Below, in pieces: positions 26,200-37,748 of a stretch of DNA of 63,535 nt; position 1 is the first letter of the stretch; each line of letters opens with the position of its first letter. Under the pieces are notes generated by a model. It saw only the letters and a list, made by a program, of their open reading frames with translations, was not told the DNA's origin and searched no databases. The stretch is from Actinomycetes bacterium (GTDB lineage: Bacteria; Actinomycetota; Actinomycetes; Actinomycetales; Microbacteriaceae): NCBI GenBank assembly GCA_023432005.1, contig JAEYVF010000020.1, positions 1-63,535 of the forward strand, read 5' to 3'. Position numbers and translations under genes: made by a program.

Positions 26200-27300
26200 T
26201 CAGCGCCCGAGCTTGGGCGAGAAGAAGTGGGACACGAGGCGCGCGACGGCGTTGAGCAGCGCGACGATGAGGATGAGGGTGAGCGCCCCCGCCCACGCGC
26301 GCTCGATGTAGAACTGGGCGTCGGTGCCGGGGCTCACGTACTGCGTGTACACGAACACGGGCAGCGACATCATCCGCTCCGAGAACGGGTTGTAGTTCAT
26401 CGACGCCGTGAAGCCGGCCACGATGAGCAGCGGCGCCGTCTCGCCGATGACGCGCGAGATCGAGAGCATGATGCCCGTCGTGATGCCCGCGATCGAGGTC
26501 GGCAGCACGACCTTCGCGATCGTGCGCCACTTGGGCACGCCCAGGGCGTAGGAGGCCTCGCGCAGCTCGTTGGGCACGAGGCGGATGATCTCCTCGCTCG
26601 AGCGCACGACGACCGGGATCATGAGGATCGACAGGGCGATCGAGCCCGCGACGCCGGAGCGGACGCCGTCGCCGAACACGAGCGCGAAGAGGGCGTAGGT
26701 CGCGAGTCCCGCGACGATCGACGGGATGCCGGTCATGACGTCGACGAAGAAGGTGATGCCGCGCGCGAGCCGCCCCGTTCCGTACTCCACGAGGTAGATG
26801 GCGGTCATGAGGCCGACGGGGATCGAGATGACCGCCGCGAGCCCCGTGATGAGGAGCGTGCCCACGATCGCGTGCAGCGCGCCGCCGCCCTCGCCGACGA
26901 CGTTGCGCATGGAGTGCGTGAGGAAGGTGCCGTTCAGCAGCGTCGGCAGACCGTTCGTGACGACCGTGATCGCGAGCCACACGAGCGGGATCAGGGCGAG
27001 CACGAACGCCCCTGCCACGAGCGAGGTCACGAGGCGGTCGGCGGCCTGGCGACCGCCCTCGACGAGGCGCGCGATCGTCCAGTTCGCGGCGATGAAGAGC
27101 GCGACGCCGACGACGACGCCGCCGATCCAGTTGAGTTCGTCATCGGATGCCGCGGCCATGAGCCCGAAGGCGCCGAGCGAGACGGCGAGGGCCGCGGCGA
27201 GGATGGGCCACGGCATCCAGCGCGGCAGCTTGCCGGTCGTGTACGCGTTCGGCAGCGCACGGGGCGCGGCGCTCGACCTGCGGGCGGTATCGATCGTCAT
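26200..27300 (-). CDS. pstA: Phosphate ABC transporter permease PstA
   Basis: 366 residues. The permease domain is preceded by an N-terminal extension with two additional hydrophobic segments (about 30-80), longer than E. coli PstA, as is common in Actinobacteria. GTLLITGLAAVISIPVGLMTAIYLVEY and the cytoplasmic EAA-like loop ELREASYALGVPKWRTIAKVVLP identify the family. The ATG overlaps the pstC stop by one base (TGATG). Confidence 0.95.
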   Translation of the reverse strand: MTIDTARRSSAAPRALPNAYTTGKLPRWMPWPILAAALAVSLGAFGLMAAASDDELNWIGGVVVGVALFIAANWTIARLVEGGRQAADRLVTSLVAGAFVLALIPLVWLAITVVTNGLPTLLNGTFLTHSMRNVVGEGGGALHAIVGTLLITGLAAVISIPVGLMTAIYLVEYGTGRLARGITFFVDVMTGIPSIVAGLATYALFALVFGDGVRSGVAGSIALSILMIPVVVRSSEEIIRLVPNELREASYALGVPKWRTIAKVVLPTSIAGITTGIMLSISRVIGETAPLLIVAGFTASMNYNPFSERMMSLPVFVYTQYVSPGTDAQFYIERAWAGALTLILIVALLNAVARLVSHFFSPKLGR

Positions 27301-28238
27301 CAGTTCGCCCCCGAGAAGTCCTTGCGGCGCGCGACCGCCCAGCGTGCGGCGGAGTTCACCGCGAACGTGATGACGAAGAGGATGAGGCCGGTCGCGATGA
27401 GCACGTTGACGTAGCCGCCGTGCGCCTCGGGGTAGTTGAGGGCGATGTTGGCGGGGATCGTCGTCGGGTTCTGCGGTCCCGTGAGCACGAAGCTGATGAC
27501 GGCGGCGGGAGAGAGCACCATGGCGACGGCCATCGTCTCGCCGAGCGCGCGCCCGAGCCCCAGCATGACCGCCGAGATGATGCCGGGGCGGCCGAACGGC
27601 AGCACCGCCATCCGGATCATCTCCCAGCGGGTCGCGCCGAGCGCGAGCGCCGCCTCCTCGTGCAGCTTCGGCGTCTGCAGGAACACCTCGCGGCACAGGG
27701 CCGTGATGATCGGCAGGATCATGACCGCGAGCACGATCGCGACCGTCAGGATGGTGCGGCCGGTTCCCGAGACGGGCGGCGCGAAGAGCGGGAACCATCC
27801 GAGGTTGTCGACGAGCCACGCGTAGAACGGCTGGATGGAGGGCGCGAGCACCCGGGCGCCCCACAGGCCGAACACGACCGAGGGCACGGCCGCGAGCAGG
27901 TCGATCGTGTAGCCGAGACCCTGTGCGAGGCGGCGCGGGGCGTAGTGCGAGATGAAGAGCGAGATGCCGAGCGCGATGGGCACGGCGATGAGCAGCGCGA
28001 GGGCCGCGGCCCACACGGTGCCGAAGACGAGCGGGCCGACGTAGTGCCAGAAGCTCTCGGGCTCGCCCTTGATGTCGGCCGGATCCATGACGAACGCCGG
28101 CAGCGACTGGGCGACGAGGAAGATCGCGACGCCCGCGAGCACGACGAGGATGACGGCTCCCGCCGCGAGCGCGCCGCCCGAGAACAGGCGGTCGCCGAGG
28201 CGCTGCTTGGCGGTGATCCGGGCCGGTGCGGCGGTCAT
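27300..28238 (-). CDS. pstC: Phosphate ABC transporter permease PstC
   Basis: 312 residues, six membrane helices. LGTVWAAALALLIAVPIALGISLFI-type core (here FGTVWAAALALLIAVPIALG) and the EAA loop HEEAALALGATRWEMIRMAVLP are clear. A first helix at about 25-47 precedes a periplasmic loop. It is separated from pstS by a hairpin, which allows lower expression than the binding protein. Confidence 0.95.
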   Translation of the reverse strand: MTAAPARITAKQRLGDRLFSGGALAAGAVILVVLAGVAIFLVAQSLPAFVMDPADIKGEPESFWHYVGPLVFGTVWAAALALLIAVPIALGISLFISHYAPRRLAQGLGYTIDLLAAVPSVVFGLWGARVLAPSIQPFYAWLVDNLGWFPLFAPPVSGTGRTILTVAIVLAVMILPIITALCREVFLQTPKLHEEAALALGATRWEMIRMAVLPFGRPGIISAVMLGLGRALGETMAVAMVLSPAAVISFVLTGPQNPTTIPANIALNYPEAHGGYVNVLIATGLILFVITFAVNSAARWAVARRKDFSGAN

Positions 28239-28271
28239 GCGGTCCTCGAGGTCGCTTTCGGTTCAGTGTGT

Positions 28272-28314
28272 CGGGCTGCGACGCCCCGTGCAATGCGCGG
28301 GGCGCCGCAGCCCG
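28272..28314. terminator. Long stem between pstS and pstC (partial terminator)
   Basis: CGGGCTGC and GCAGCCCG, plus inner CGCCCCG and CGGGGCG, form a 17-bp stem with one mismatch and a 9-base loop. It lies 16 bases after the pstS stop on the transcribed strand. Such stems often protect or end the binding-protein mRNA so that PstS exceeds PstCAB. Confidence 0.7.
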
Positions 28315-28330
28315 AGGAGCGGTGTGCTGC

Positions 28331-29422
28331 TTACTTGATGGAGGCGATCGCCTCGGCGACCTTGGCCGAGAGCTCCTCCGAGAGCGGGGCGGCGCCCGCC
28401 GTCTCGGCGGCCACCTGCTGGCCCTCGGCGCTCGTGATGAAGCCGATGTAGGCCTTCACGAACTCGCCCTTCGCAGCATCCGCGTACTCGGTGCACACGA
28501 TGCTGTAGGAGACGAGCACGAGCGGGTAGTGGCTCGGGTCGGTCGTCTTGCGGTCGAGCGTGAAGGCGAGGTCGTTCGCCTCGCGGCCCTCGACGAGCGG
28601 CGACTCGGCGACGACGGCGGCCGCGGCCTCCGGGGTGTAGCCCACGAACTCGTCGCCGACCTTGATCTTGGCGGTGCCGAGCTCTCCGGCCTTCGACGCG
28701 TCGGCGTAGCCGATCGTGCCGCGGCCGTTCTTCACGGCGTCGACGACGCCCGAGGTGCCCTGCGCGCCTTCACCGGTCTGGAACGGGAACGCATCGGCCG
28801 GCTTCTGGTCCCACACCTCGGGGGCGACCTGGTTCAGGTAGTCCGCGAAGTTCTTGGTGGTGCCGGAGTCGTCCGAGCGGTGCACGGCCGTGATGGCGAG
28901 GTCGGGGAACGTCGTGCCCGCGTTGAGCGCGGCGATCGCCGGGTCGTTCCACTTCGTGATGTCGCCCCTGAAGATCTTCGCGAGCGTCGCGGCGTCGAGG
29001 TTGAGCTCGTCGACCCCCTCGACGTTGAAGATGACCGCGATGGGCGAGATGTAGGTCGGGATGTCGATGGCCGCCGCGTCGGCGGCGCACGCGGCGAAGC
29101 CCCCGGCGAGCTCGTCGTCGGAGAGCGCCGAGTCGGAGCCGGCCCAGTCGGAGCCGCCCGCGATGAACGTCTCGCGGCCCGCGCCCGACCCGCTCGGCTC
29201 GTAGTTGATCGTGACGGCGGGGTTCGCGGTCTGGAAGGAGGCGATCCAGGCGTCCTGGGCGGAGGCCTGAGACGACGCGCCGGCGCCGTTGAAGGTGCCG
29301 GAGAGCGTGCTCGTCGTGCCCTCGTCGCCGGAGGCCGGGGCCTCGTTGGCGGCGCAGGAGCTGAGCGCGAGGGCGCCCACGAGCGCGAGGGCGGCGATGC
29401 CGCCGGTACGCGTGATCTTCAC
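28331..29422 (-). CDS. pstS: Phosphate-binding lipoprotein PstS
   Basis: 363 residues. Signal peptide with lipobox LALSSCAANEA (Cys about 23). The phosphate-binding signatures FNGAGASSQASAQDAW, SGSGAGRETFIAGG (Ser, Gly contacts), HRSDDSGTTKNFADYLNQ and GRGTIGYADASKAGE are all present. The start is GTG with AAGGGAAC upstream. A PHO box of 11-base repeats lies about 95 bases upstream, so it should be induced by phosphate starvation. Confidence 0.96.
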   Translation of the reverse strand: MKITRTGGIAALALVGALALSSCAANEAPASGDEGTTSTLSGTFNGAGASSQASAQDAWIASFQTANPAVTINYEPSGSGAGRETFIAGGSDWAGSDSALSDDELAGGFAACAADAAAIDIPTYISPIAVIFNVEGVDELNLDAATLAKIFRGDITKWNDPAIAALNAGTTFPDLAITAVHRSDDSGTTKNFADYLNQVAPEVWDQKPADAFPFQTGEGAQGTSGVVDAVKNGRGTIGYADASKAGELGTAKIKVGDEFVGYTPEAAAAVVAESPLVEGREANDLAFTLDRKTTDPSHYPLVLVSYSIVCTEYADAAKGEFVKAYIGFITSAEGQQVAAETAGAAPLSEELSAKVAEAIASIK

Positions 29423-29516
29423 TGTGTTCCCTTCGGGAATGTCGGTCAGGTGTCGAGGCTCTTGGCGGCCTCGCTGCCGACGCTAGGAAGCGACGGTGAC
29501 CAGGTTCGACGGGAAC

Positions 29517-29545
29517 GGTGAACGGGAGGTGAACTGGACGAGAAC
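29517..29545 (-). promoter_or_regulatory. PHO box upstream of pstS
   Basis: On the minus strand GTTCACC occurs twice with 11-base spacing (29534-29528 and 29523-29517). A weaker GTTCTCG sits one further period upstream (29545-29539). This is the direct-repeat pattern bound by actinobacterial PhoP/RegX3-type regulators. The regX3 gene is in this window at 46452. Confidence 0.85.
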
Positions 29546-30482
29546 TACGTGGTCGGCGAGTGCACCTCGACGGCGACGATCCCGGATTCGGGATGGTCGA
29601 CCGGCACGTGCAGCACCGCGTACTCGCCCGTGGCGAGCGCCGCGGCGCGCTGCAGCTTCGTGCTGCCGTCGGTGCGCGTCTCCTCCATGACGGCGGAGAT
29701 GATCTGCGGCAGCACGGGCCCGTGGCTGCACAGCACGACCGTCTCGCGCTTCGCGACGAGCCCGGTCACCAGCTCCCGCACGGCCTTGCCACCCGAGCGG
29801 TAGGCGTCCTGGCTGATCGTGTGGTCCTCTTCGACGGGCACGCCCGTCACGCGCGAGGTCGGCGCGATCGTGCGGAGGCACCGCTCGGCCGTCGAGCTCA
29901 CGAGCTCGCGCGGGCGGAACGCGGCGATGCCGTGCGAGACGCTCATCGACTGGTCGATGCCGCGCTGCATGAGCGGACGCGTCGCATCCGGTCCGTCCCA
30001 GTCCTCGGCCGGCACGGCCTTGCCGTGGCGCAGGGCGATGATCGCGAAGGTGCGGGCGCGGCCCTTCGCGTGCAGTTCGGCGAAGCGGTCGACGATGTCG
30101 ACGTCGTGCGGGTAGCTGAGCACCTTGCGGGCCTTCGTGAGCCCCACCCAGCGCAGCTGCTCGATCTCGTCGTTCGACACGAACGTCGAGTTGGCCCGCG
30201 CCTCGGGGCTCACCTCGCCCGCCCAGTAGTAGACCTGCTTGTCGCGGCCGCCCGGCAGCTGGTACTCGACGACGCCCAGTGGAGCACCGAGGGCGATGAG
30301 GAGCCCCGTCTCCTCGGCGATCTCGCGCACGGCGGTCTCGGGGAGCGTCTCGCCCGGGTCGACCTTGCCCTTCGGCAGCGACACGTCCCTGTGCTGCGTG
30401 CGGTGCACGAGCAGGATCTTCGGCTTGCCCTTCTTCGAGATGCGCCAGCATACGGCCCCGGCGGCGAGCACGGGCGACGGGC

Positions 30483-30486
<4 letters not shown>
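29545..30486 (-). CDS. NUDIX hydrolase fused to histidine phosphatase domain (MutT1-like)
   Basis: 313 residues. The N-terminal NUDIX domain has the full box G-x5-E-x7-REIAEETG (GKVDPGETLPETAVREIAEETG, residues about 40-61, given here in parts). The C-terminal domain is a histidine phosphatase with LRHGKAV (about 158) and CSHGPVLPQ. Mycobacterial MutT1 has this layout and acts on 8-oxo-nucleotides and dinucleoside polyphosphates. The ATG overlaps the ppk stop (ATGA), so the two are one operon, linking it to polyphosphate metabolism. Confidence 0.92.
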
Positions 30487-32657
<2,171 letters not shown>

Positions 32658-32695
32658 CGCCCCATCCTGCCAGGAACGATGGTGAACGGAGGGTG

Positions 32696-33382
32696 TCAGG
32701 CGGTGGTGTTGACGGGGGCCTGGTCGTCCTCGTAGACGTTGAAGCGGTAGCCCACGTTGCGCACCGTGCCGATGAGCGAGTCGAGCTCGCCGAGCTTCGC
32801 GCGCAGGCGCCGCACGTGCACGTCGACCGTGCGGGTGCCGCCGAAGTAGTCGTAGCCCCACACCTCGGAGAGCAGCTGCTCGCGTGTGAACACGCGTGAG
32901 GGGTGCGTCGCGAGGAAACGCAGCAGCTCGAACTCCTTGAAGGTGAGGTCGAGCGGACGTCCGTGCACCTTCGCGGAGTAGCTCGCCTCGTCGATCACGA
33001 CGCCCGAGGCCTGGATCTTCGAGACCGAGCTGTCTTTCGCGAGGCGGTCGATGACGAGCCGGATGCGCGCATCCACCTCCGCGGGCCCCGCGGTCGAGAG
33101 GATGACCTCGTCGACCCCCCAATCGGCCGAGACCGCGGTGAGCCCGCCCTCCGTGAGCACGAGCACGAGCGGCACGCCGAGTCCCGTCGTGCGCAGGATC
33201 TTGCACAGCGACTTCGCGCTCGCGAGGTCCTGGCGCGCATCGACGAAGACGAGGTCGGCGGTCGGCGCGTTGACGAGCGCCGCCGGCTCCGCGGGGATGA
33301 CGCGCACGCGGTGGCTGAGCAGTCCCAGCGCCGGCAGCACATCCGTGTCGGCGGCGGAGCTCAGGATCAGCAGCTGCGCCAC
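32696..33382 (-). CDS. glnR: GlnR-type nitrogen regulator (OmpR-family, orphan)
   Basis: 228 residues. It matches actinobacterial GlnR closely: LPALGLLSHRVRVIPAEPAALVNAPTADLVFVDAR at the start, then GLTAVSADWGVDEVILSTAGPAEVDARIR. The winged helix has LTFKEFELLRFLATHPSRVFTREQLL, WGYDYFGGTRTVDVHVRRLR and IGTVRNVGYRF. D48 and R50 fall where GlnR uses an Asp-Arg pair to hold a phosphorylation-independent dimer. No kinase gene is adjacent. The start is GTG with AAAGGAAC upstream. It is expected to control glutamine synthetase and ammonium uptake genes elsewhere. Confidence 0.93.
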   Translation of the reverse strand: MAQLLILSSAADTDVLPALGLLSHRVRVIPAEPAALVNAPTADLVFVDARQDLASAKSLCKILRTTGLGVPLVLVLTEGGLTAVSADWGVDEVILSTAGPAEVDARIRLVIDRLAKDSSVSKIQASGVVIDEASYSAKVHGRPLDLTFKEFELLRFLATHPSRVFTREQLLSEVWGYDYFGGTRTVDVHVRRLRAKLGELDSLIGTVRNVGYRFNVYEDDQAPVNTTA

Positions 33383-33452
33383 GCAGTTCCTTTCGGGGGG
33401 CGGTTCGGGTCTCCTCGCTACGCGACAGTGTACGCAGCCGTAGGCTGGGCGG

Positions 33453-33728
33453 GTGGCCCTCTCGTTGCGCAGCGTCATCCCCGTGTGGATCGCCGCCGCC
33501 CTCGGCGCGATCGCGGTGCTCGTGTTCGCGCCCTCCGCGCTCCTCACGTGGATCCCCGTCGTCATGGCGGCCGTCGTGCTGCTGACCTTCACGATCCAGC
33601 TGGGGCTCGCGCGCAAGGAGGGCCTCGTCGAGCGCATCGTCGCGAGCCTGAGCGGCGCCCTCGGCATCCTCGTGCTGGCGACGGCCCTGATCTGGGTCTC
33701 CTCGGTGCTCGCCGTCGGCGGCGCCTGA
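33453..33728 (+). CDS. Small hypothetical membrane protein
   Basis: 91 residues with three predicted hydrophobic helices (about 8-28, 30-50, 65-88). It begins MALSLRSVIPVWIAAALGAIAVLVF. No family recognised. TAGGCT (33441-33446) lies 6 bases before the GTG, a clean leaderless promoter. It is divergent from glnR with 70 bases between starts. Confidence 0.7.
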   Translation: MALSLRSVIPVWIAAALGAIAVLVFAPSALLTWIPVVMAAVVLLTFTIQLGLARKEGLVERIVASLSGALGILVLATALIWVSSVLAVGGA

Positions 33729-33754
33729 GTCGCGGGAGCACTAGACTCGACAGC

Positions 33755-33865
33755 ATGATGCTGGCGCTCGAGCTCTTCTTCATCGGTCTGCTCGGCCTGG
33801 CGACGCTGTCGATCGGCGCCGTCTCCGTCGTGGTGCTCTACAACCTCTTCCGCGGCCAGCGCTGA
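33755..33865 (+). CDS. Very small membrane protein
   Basis: 36 residues: MMLALELFFIGLLGLATLSI then GAVSVVVLYNLFRGQR. It is essentially one transmembrane helix with a basic end. TAGACT (33742-33747) lies 7 bases before the ATG, which supports real expression. It sits 26 bases after the previous membrane protein and 4 bases before the nitrobindin-like gene. Function unknown. Confidence 0.65.
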   Translation: MMLALELFFIGLLGLATLSIGAVSVVVLYNLFRGQR

Positions 33866-33869
33866 GGCC

Positions 33870-34502
33870 GTGTTCGAGCTCGACGTCGACCTGCCGGCCG
33901 AACTCGTCCCCCTCTCCTGGCTCATCGGGGTCTGGGAAGGCAGCGGGGTCGTGGCCTACAAGGTGGGCGACGAGACGCGCGAGCATGAGTTCGGGCAGCG
34001 CATCGCGTTCAGCCACGACGGCACGCCCCACCTGCAGTACTCGAGCAGTGCGTGGCTGATCCCGGGCGAGGAGGGCGAGGCGTCCGACGACGACGTGGCG
34101 CCGCATCCGCGTCAGCTCTTCTCCGAGATCGGCTACTGGCGCCTCTCGCGCCCGCTCGGCGACGGGGATGACGGGCCCGGCATGCTGCCGCGCACCGGCG
34201 CCGACGTGTTCCAGACTGCCGAGGCCGTCGAGACCCTGCGCAACGCCCGTGGCGCCTTCGACATCGAGGTGCTGCTCGTGCAGCCGGGCGGTGTGAGCGA
34301 GCTCTACCTCGGCGAGATCAACGGGCCGCGCATCGACCTCGCGACGGATGCCGTGCTGCGCTCCGCCACCGCGAAGGACTACACGGCCGCGACCCGCCTC
34401 TACGGCCTCGTCGAAGACCACCTGCTGTGGGCGTGGGACATCGCGGCGCTCGGTCAGGACCTGCGCACCCACGCATCCGGTCGATTGGCGCGCGTCGAAT
34501 GA
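33870..34502 (+). CDS. Nitrobindin-like (FABP-type, DUF1794) protein
   Basis: 210 residues. SWLIGVWEGSGVVAYKVG contains the GxWxGxG motif of the nitrobindin beta-barrel, and the C-terminal THASGRLARV provides the His expected to hold haem. Actinobacterial nitrobindins isomerise peroxynitrite in vitro. An acidic insert GEEGEASDDDVAPHP is seen in the middle. Start GTG 4 bases after the small membrane gene; stop overlaps ygfZ (ATGA). Confidence 0.85.
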   Translation: MFELDVDLPAELVPLSWLIGVWEGSGVVAYKVGDETREHEFGQRIAFSHDGTPHLQYSSSAWLIPGEEGEASDDDVAPHPRQLFSEIGYWRLSRPLGDGDDGPGMLPRTGADVFQTAEAVETLRNARGAFDIEVLLVQPGGVSELYLGEINGPRIDLATDAVLRSATAKDYTAATRLYGLVEDHLLWAWDIAALGQDLRTHASGRLARVE

Positions 34503-35581
34503 GCTCGCCGTTCACCTCGCGCCCCGGCGCCGTCGGCGAGCCGCCGGAGCACTACGGCGACCCCATCGGCGAGCAGCGCCCGCTCGCCGCGGGCCGAGCG
34601 ATCGTCGACCTCTCCGATCGCGACGTCGTGTCGCTCGACGGGCCCGACAGGCTCAAGCTGCTCGACTCGCTCACCTCGCAGTCGCTCGTCGGCCTCGCGC
34701 CCGGCGGTTCCGCCGAGACGCTCCTGCTCGACCCGAGCGGGCGCATCGAGTACGCCGCGCGCGTGCTCGACGACGGCGAGACCACGTGGCTGCTCATGGA
34801 CGCGGGCACGGGCGCGGGCTTCGCGGCCTTCCTCGACCGTATGCGGTTCATGCTGCAGGTGAGGGTCGCGGATCGCTCGGGCGAGCTCGCGACGATCGGC
34901 ACCTTCGGCGAGGCCCCCGCCGCGACCGCGGCACCGAACGGCGTGCCGCTCGTGTGGGTCGACCCGTGGGCGTCGGTGCAGGTCGGGGGGTTCCAGTACG
35001 CGAGGGGCGAGCATCCGTCCGAGGGGTGGACGTATCGCGAGGCGCTCCTCGAGCGCTCGCGGCTCGACGAGCTCACGGAGCTGCCGGCTGCGGGCACCCT
35101 CGCGCTCGAGGCCCTGCGCATCGCGGCGTGGCGTCCGCGCGCCGCGACCGAGCTCGACGGCACCTCGATCCCGCACGAATTCGACTGGCTGCGATCTGCG
35201 GTGCACCTCGCGAAGGGCTGCTACCGGGGGCAGGAGACGGTGGCCAAGGTGCACAACCTGGGCCACCCGCCGCGCCGCCTCGTCATGCTCCACCTCGACG
35301 GCACCGACGCGGCGCTGCCGTCCGCGGGCGCCGAGGTGCGCCTCGGGCGCCCGGATGCCGAGGGCGCCGTCGTCGGACGCATCACGGCATCCGCGTGGCA
35401 CCACGAGCTCGGGCCCGTCGCGCTCGCCGTCGTGAAGCGCTCGGCCGATCCGGCATCTGAGCTCACGGTCGTCGCCGGCGACGTGCTCGTGCCCGCCGCC
35501 CAGCAGCTCATCGTGCCGCCCGACGCCGGCGCGACGGCCGACGTGCCCCGCATCCCGCGTCTCGGCCCGACGCGTCGCTGA
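34499..35581 (+). CDS. ygfZ: Folate-binding protein YgfZ
   Basis: 360 residues, related to glycine-cleavage T protein. The signature KGCYRGQETVAKVHNLGHPP with the conserved Cys is clear at about 240. YgfZ supports Fe-S cluster enzymes through folate. ATG overlaps the preceding stop. The FUSC gene starts immediately after the stop (35582), suggesting one operon from 33755 or 33870 onward. Confidence 0.92.
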   Translation: MSSPFTSRPGAVGEPPEHYGDPIGEQRPLAAGRAIVDLSDRDVVSLDGPDRLKLLDSLTSQSLVGLAPGGSAETLLLDPSGRIEYAARVLDDGETTWLLMDAGTGAGFAAFLDRMRFMLQVRVADRSGELATIGTFGEAPAATAAPNGVPLVWVDPWASVQVGGFQYARGEHPSEGWTYREALLERSRLDELTELPAAGTLALEALRIAAWRPRAATELDGTSIPHEFDWLRSAVHLAKGCYRGQETVAKVHNLGHPPRRLVMLHLDGTDAALPSAGAEVRLGRPDAEGAVVGRITASAWHHELGPVALAVVKRSADPASELTVVAGDVLVPAAQQLIVPPDAGATADVPRIPRLGPTRR

Positions 35582-36691
35582 GTGGGCGCGGCGGTGGAGG
35601 GCGTGAGCGCTGAGCTCCGCCGCCTCGAGCGGCGTGTGCGCCGCCAGGCCGACCTGCGGATGGCGGGGCGGCGCGTGTGGGAGTCGCTGCCCGCGATCGT
35701 GCAGATCCTCGCGGCCGTGGCCGCCGCGTACGCGATCGCGCACTGGGGCCTCGGGCACGCCGTGCCGCTGCTCGCCATCACCGTGACGATCAACTCGCTC
35801 GGGTTCGCGCGCGACGCCCGGCCCGTGCGGGTCGCCGAGACCGTGGTCGGCATCCTGCTCGGCATCGCGCTCGGCGACGCGCTCGCGCTGCTCGTGGGAC
35901 GCGGCGTGTGGCAGCTCGTGCTCGTGCTCGCCGTCGTGTTCGTGGTGGGGCGGGCGGTCTCGGCCAACCCCGCGTTCGCGGTCGCGGCGGCTGTGCCGTC
36001 GGCGCTCGTCGTGATGCTCCCGGATCCCGCGGGCGGGCCGTTCACGCGCTCGCTCGACGGGCTCGTGGGCGGCATCGTGGCGCTGCTCGTGACGGCGCTC
36101 GTGCCGCGCAACCCGCGGGGCGCCGCGGCACGCGACGCACGAGCGCTCTTCTCGGTGCTCGAGGAGTCGATAGGATCGGTCGCCGACGCCCTCGCGCACG
36201 CCGACCCCGCCGCGGCCGACCTCGCGCTCACGCGCCTGCGTCGCACGCAGCCGCTCATCGACGCGTGGGGCGCCTCGCTCGACTCGGCGATCGCGATCGC
36301 GCGCATCTCGCCGTGGGTGCGGCGACACCTGCCCGAGCTGCGGCGCGAGACCGGACGGCTGCGCGGTGCGGACCTCGCGGCGCGGCACCTGCGCACGATC
36401 GCGCGGCGCAGTGACTTCCTCGTGCGCGACGGGCGCGCCCGCCCGGAGCTCGCCGAGCTCTTCGCGCAGCTCGGGGCCGGCATCCGGCTGCTCGGCGCGC
36501 GTCGACCGGCCGAGGCGCGCGCGGAGCTCTCGGCGCTCGCGGCGCGCCTCGACCCCGCCGAACTCGTGCCCGGCGCCCCGATCACCGACGCCGCGATCGT
36601 GCTCCTGCTGCGCCCGCTCGTCGTCGACCTGCTCGACGCATCCGGGCTCGACCCCGACGCGGCGCGCGCCCTCCTGCCTCCCGTCGCCTAG
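35582..36691 (+). CDS. FUSC-family membrane protein
   Basis: 369 residues. About six N-terminal helices (residues 38-180) are followed by a cytosolic helical domain. AIVQILAAVAAAYAIAHWGLG and ITVTINSLGFARDARPVRVAETVVGILLGIALGDALAL resemble the aromatic-acid exporter/FUSC fold. Substrate unknown. The GTG start abuts the ygfZ stop. A palindromic repeat begins 4 bases after its stop. Confidence 0.85.
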   Translation: MGAAVEGVSAELRRLERRVRRQADLRMAGRRVWESLPAIVQILAAVAAAYAIAHWGLGHAVPLLAITVTINSLGFARDARPVRVAETVVGILLGIALGDALALLVGRGVWQLVLVLAVVFVVGRAVSANPAFAVAAAVPSALVVMLPDPAGGPFTRSLDGLVGGIVALLVTALVPRNPRGAAARDARALFSVLEESIGSVADALAHADPAAADLALTRLRRTQPLIDAWGASLDSAIAIARISPWVRRHLPELRRETGRLRGADLAARHLRTIARRSDFLVRDGRARPELAELFAQLGAGIRLLGARRPAEARAELSALAARLDPAELVPGAPITDAAIVLLLRPLVVDLLDASGLDPDAARALLPPVA

Positions 36692-36694
36692 CCC

Positions 36695-36752
36695 CGAGGT
36701 GTCACTTTCGGTCGCCCTGACCAGCCCCCGCCCGACAGAAAGCGACACCTCG
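36695..36752. repeat. Dispersed palindromic element, copy A
   Basis: Arms 36695-36714 (CGAGGTGTCACTTTCGGTCG) and 36733-36752 are inverted copies with 18 of 20 positions matching, loop 18 bases. It begins 4 bases after the FUSC stop and is followed 26 bases later by copy B. Confidence 0.9.
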
Positions 36753-36778
36753 AGAACCCGTCGCCGTCGGTTGTGATT

Positions 36779-36835
36779 CGAGGTGTCGGTTTCGGTCGAA
36801 TGCGGGGACCAGCGAGCGACCGAAAGTGGCACCTC
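36779..36835. repeat. Dispersed palindromic element, copy B
   Basis: Arms 36779-36798 (CGAGGTGTCGGTTTCGGTCG) and 36817-36835 pair at 16 of 19 positions, loop 18 bases. The right arm contains the stop codon of the methylase gene on the minus strand. Arms agree with copies A and C. Confidence 0.88.
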
Positions 36836-37643
36836 AGGGGGAGGCGGGGGCGACGGATGGCCAGGGGAGGGAGAGCTCGCCGAGGCGCCACCGGCCTCGA
36901 CCGCCGAGCGGCGGGGTGTCGAGCACCGGCCAGCCCGCATCGCGCACGGATGCCACCGTCGCCTGCCAGCGCTGCACCGGGCCGTACACCCCGAGCGGCG
37001 CGTGCATCGCCCACGCCCGATCGAGCTCGACGAGCAGCGCGTGCACGCGCTCGCCCTCGACGTTGCGGTGGATGAGCGCCTTCGGCAGCCGCTCGGCGAC
37101 GATCGACGGCGCCTCGAGCCCCGCGAGGCGCAGCGAGACCGTGAACGTGTGCGGTCCGGTGGCGTCGAGCGTCACCCAGCTGCCGACGCGGCCGAGCTCC
37201 GAGCACGTGCCCTCCACGAGCTGCCCGCCGGGGGCGAGTCGCTCGGTCATGCGCGCCCAGGCATCCGCGACCTCGGCCTCGTCGTACTGCCGCAGCACGT
37301 TCATGGCGCGGATGACGGCGGGGCGCCGCCCGGCATCCGTCGGCACCTCGAAGCCGCCGAGTCGGAAGGTCACGCCCGGCCGGGCGGCAGCGGATGCCGT
37401 GCGCACGCGCTCGGGGTCGATCTCGATGCCCAGCACCTCGACATCCGGCCGCACCGCGGAGAGCCGCTCGTGCAGCTCGTTGCTCGTGGTGGCGGATGCG
37501 CCGTAGCCGAGGTCGACGACGAGCGGGTCGGCGGCGGCGCGCAGTACGGGCAGCGCGGCGATCCACCGGTCGACGCGACGCAGGCGGTTCACGCCCGTCG
37601 TGCCCCGTGTGATCCGCCCCTCGGGCCTGCGCGCTCTCGCCAT
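36834..37643 (-). CDS. SAM-dependent methyltransferase (class I)
   Basis: 269 residues. VVDLGYGASATTSNELHERL (about 41-60) is a SAM loop, VEVLGIEIDPERVRTA follows, and AVIRAMNVLRQYDEAEVADAW is the post-motif. Substrate unknown; relatives are widespread in Actinobacteria. The palindrome CGCTATAGCG (37654-37663) lies just upstream of the start and includes a TATAGC -10-like box. Confidence 0.82.
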   Translation of the reverse strand: MARARRPEGRITRGTTGVNRLRRVDRWIAALPVLRAAADPLVVDLGYGASATTSNELHERLSAVRPDVEVLGIEIDPERVRTASAAARPGVTFRLGGFEVPTDAGRRPAVIRAMNVLRQYDEAEVADAWARMTERLAPGGQLVEGTCSELGRVGSWVTLDATGPHTFTVSLRLAGLEAPSIVAERLPKALIHRNVEGERVHALLVELDRAWAMHAPLGVYGPVQRWQATVASVRDAGWPVLDTPPLGGRGRWRLGELSLPWPSVAPASP

Positions 37644-37748
37644 GTCTCACAAACGCTATAGCGATCGGCGTTCGGCGGCGGTGATCACGGTCGCCCGAGG
37701 GCAAGCGCTGCAGCGTTTGGCAGACGGGCACGTCGGTAGGGTGGGGGC

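Noticed and set aside
32696..33925. A longer response-regulator frame starting at 33925
   Set aside because: It would overlap several plus-strand genes. The GTG at 33382 matches the GlnR start and has a ribosome site.
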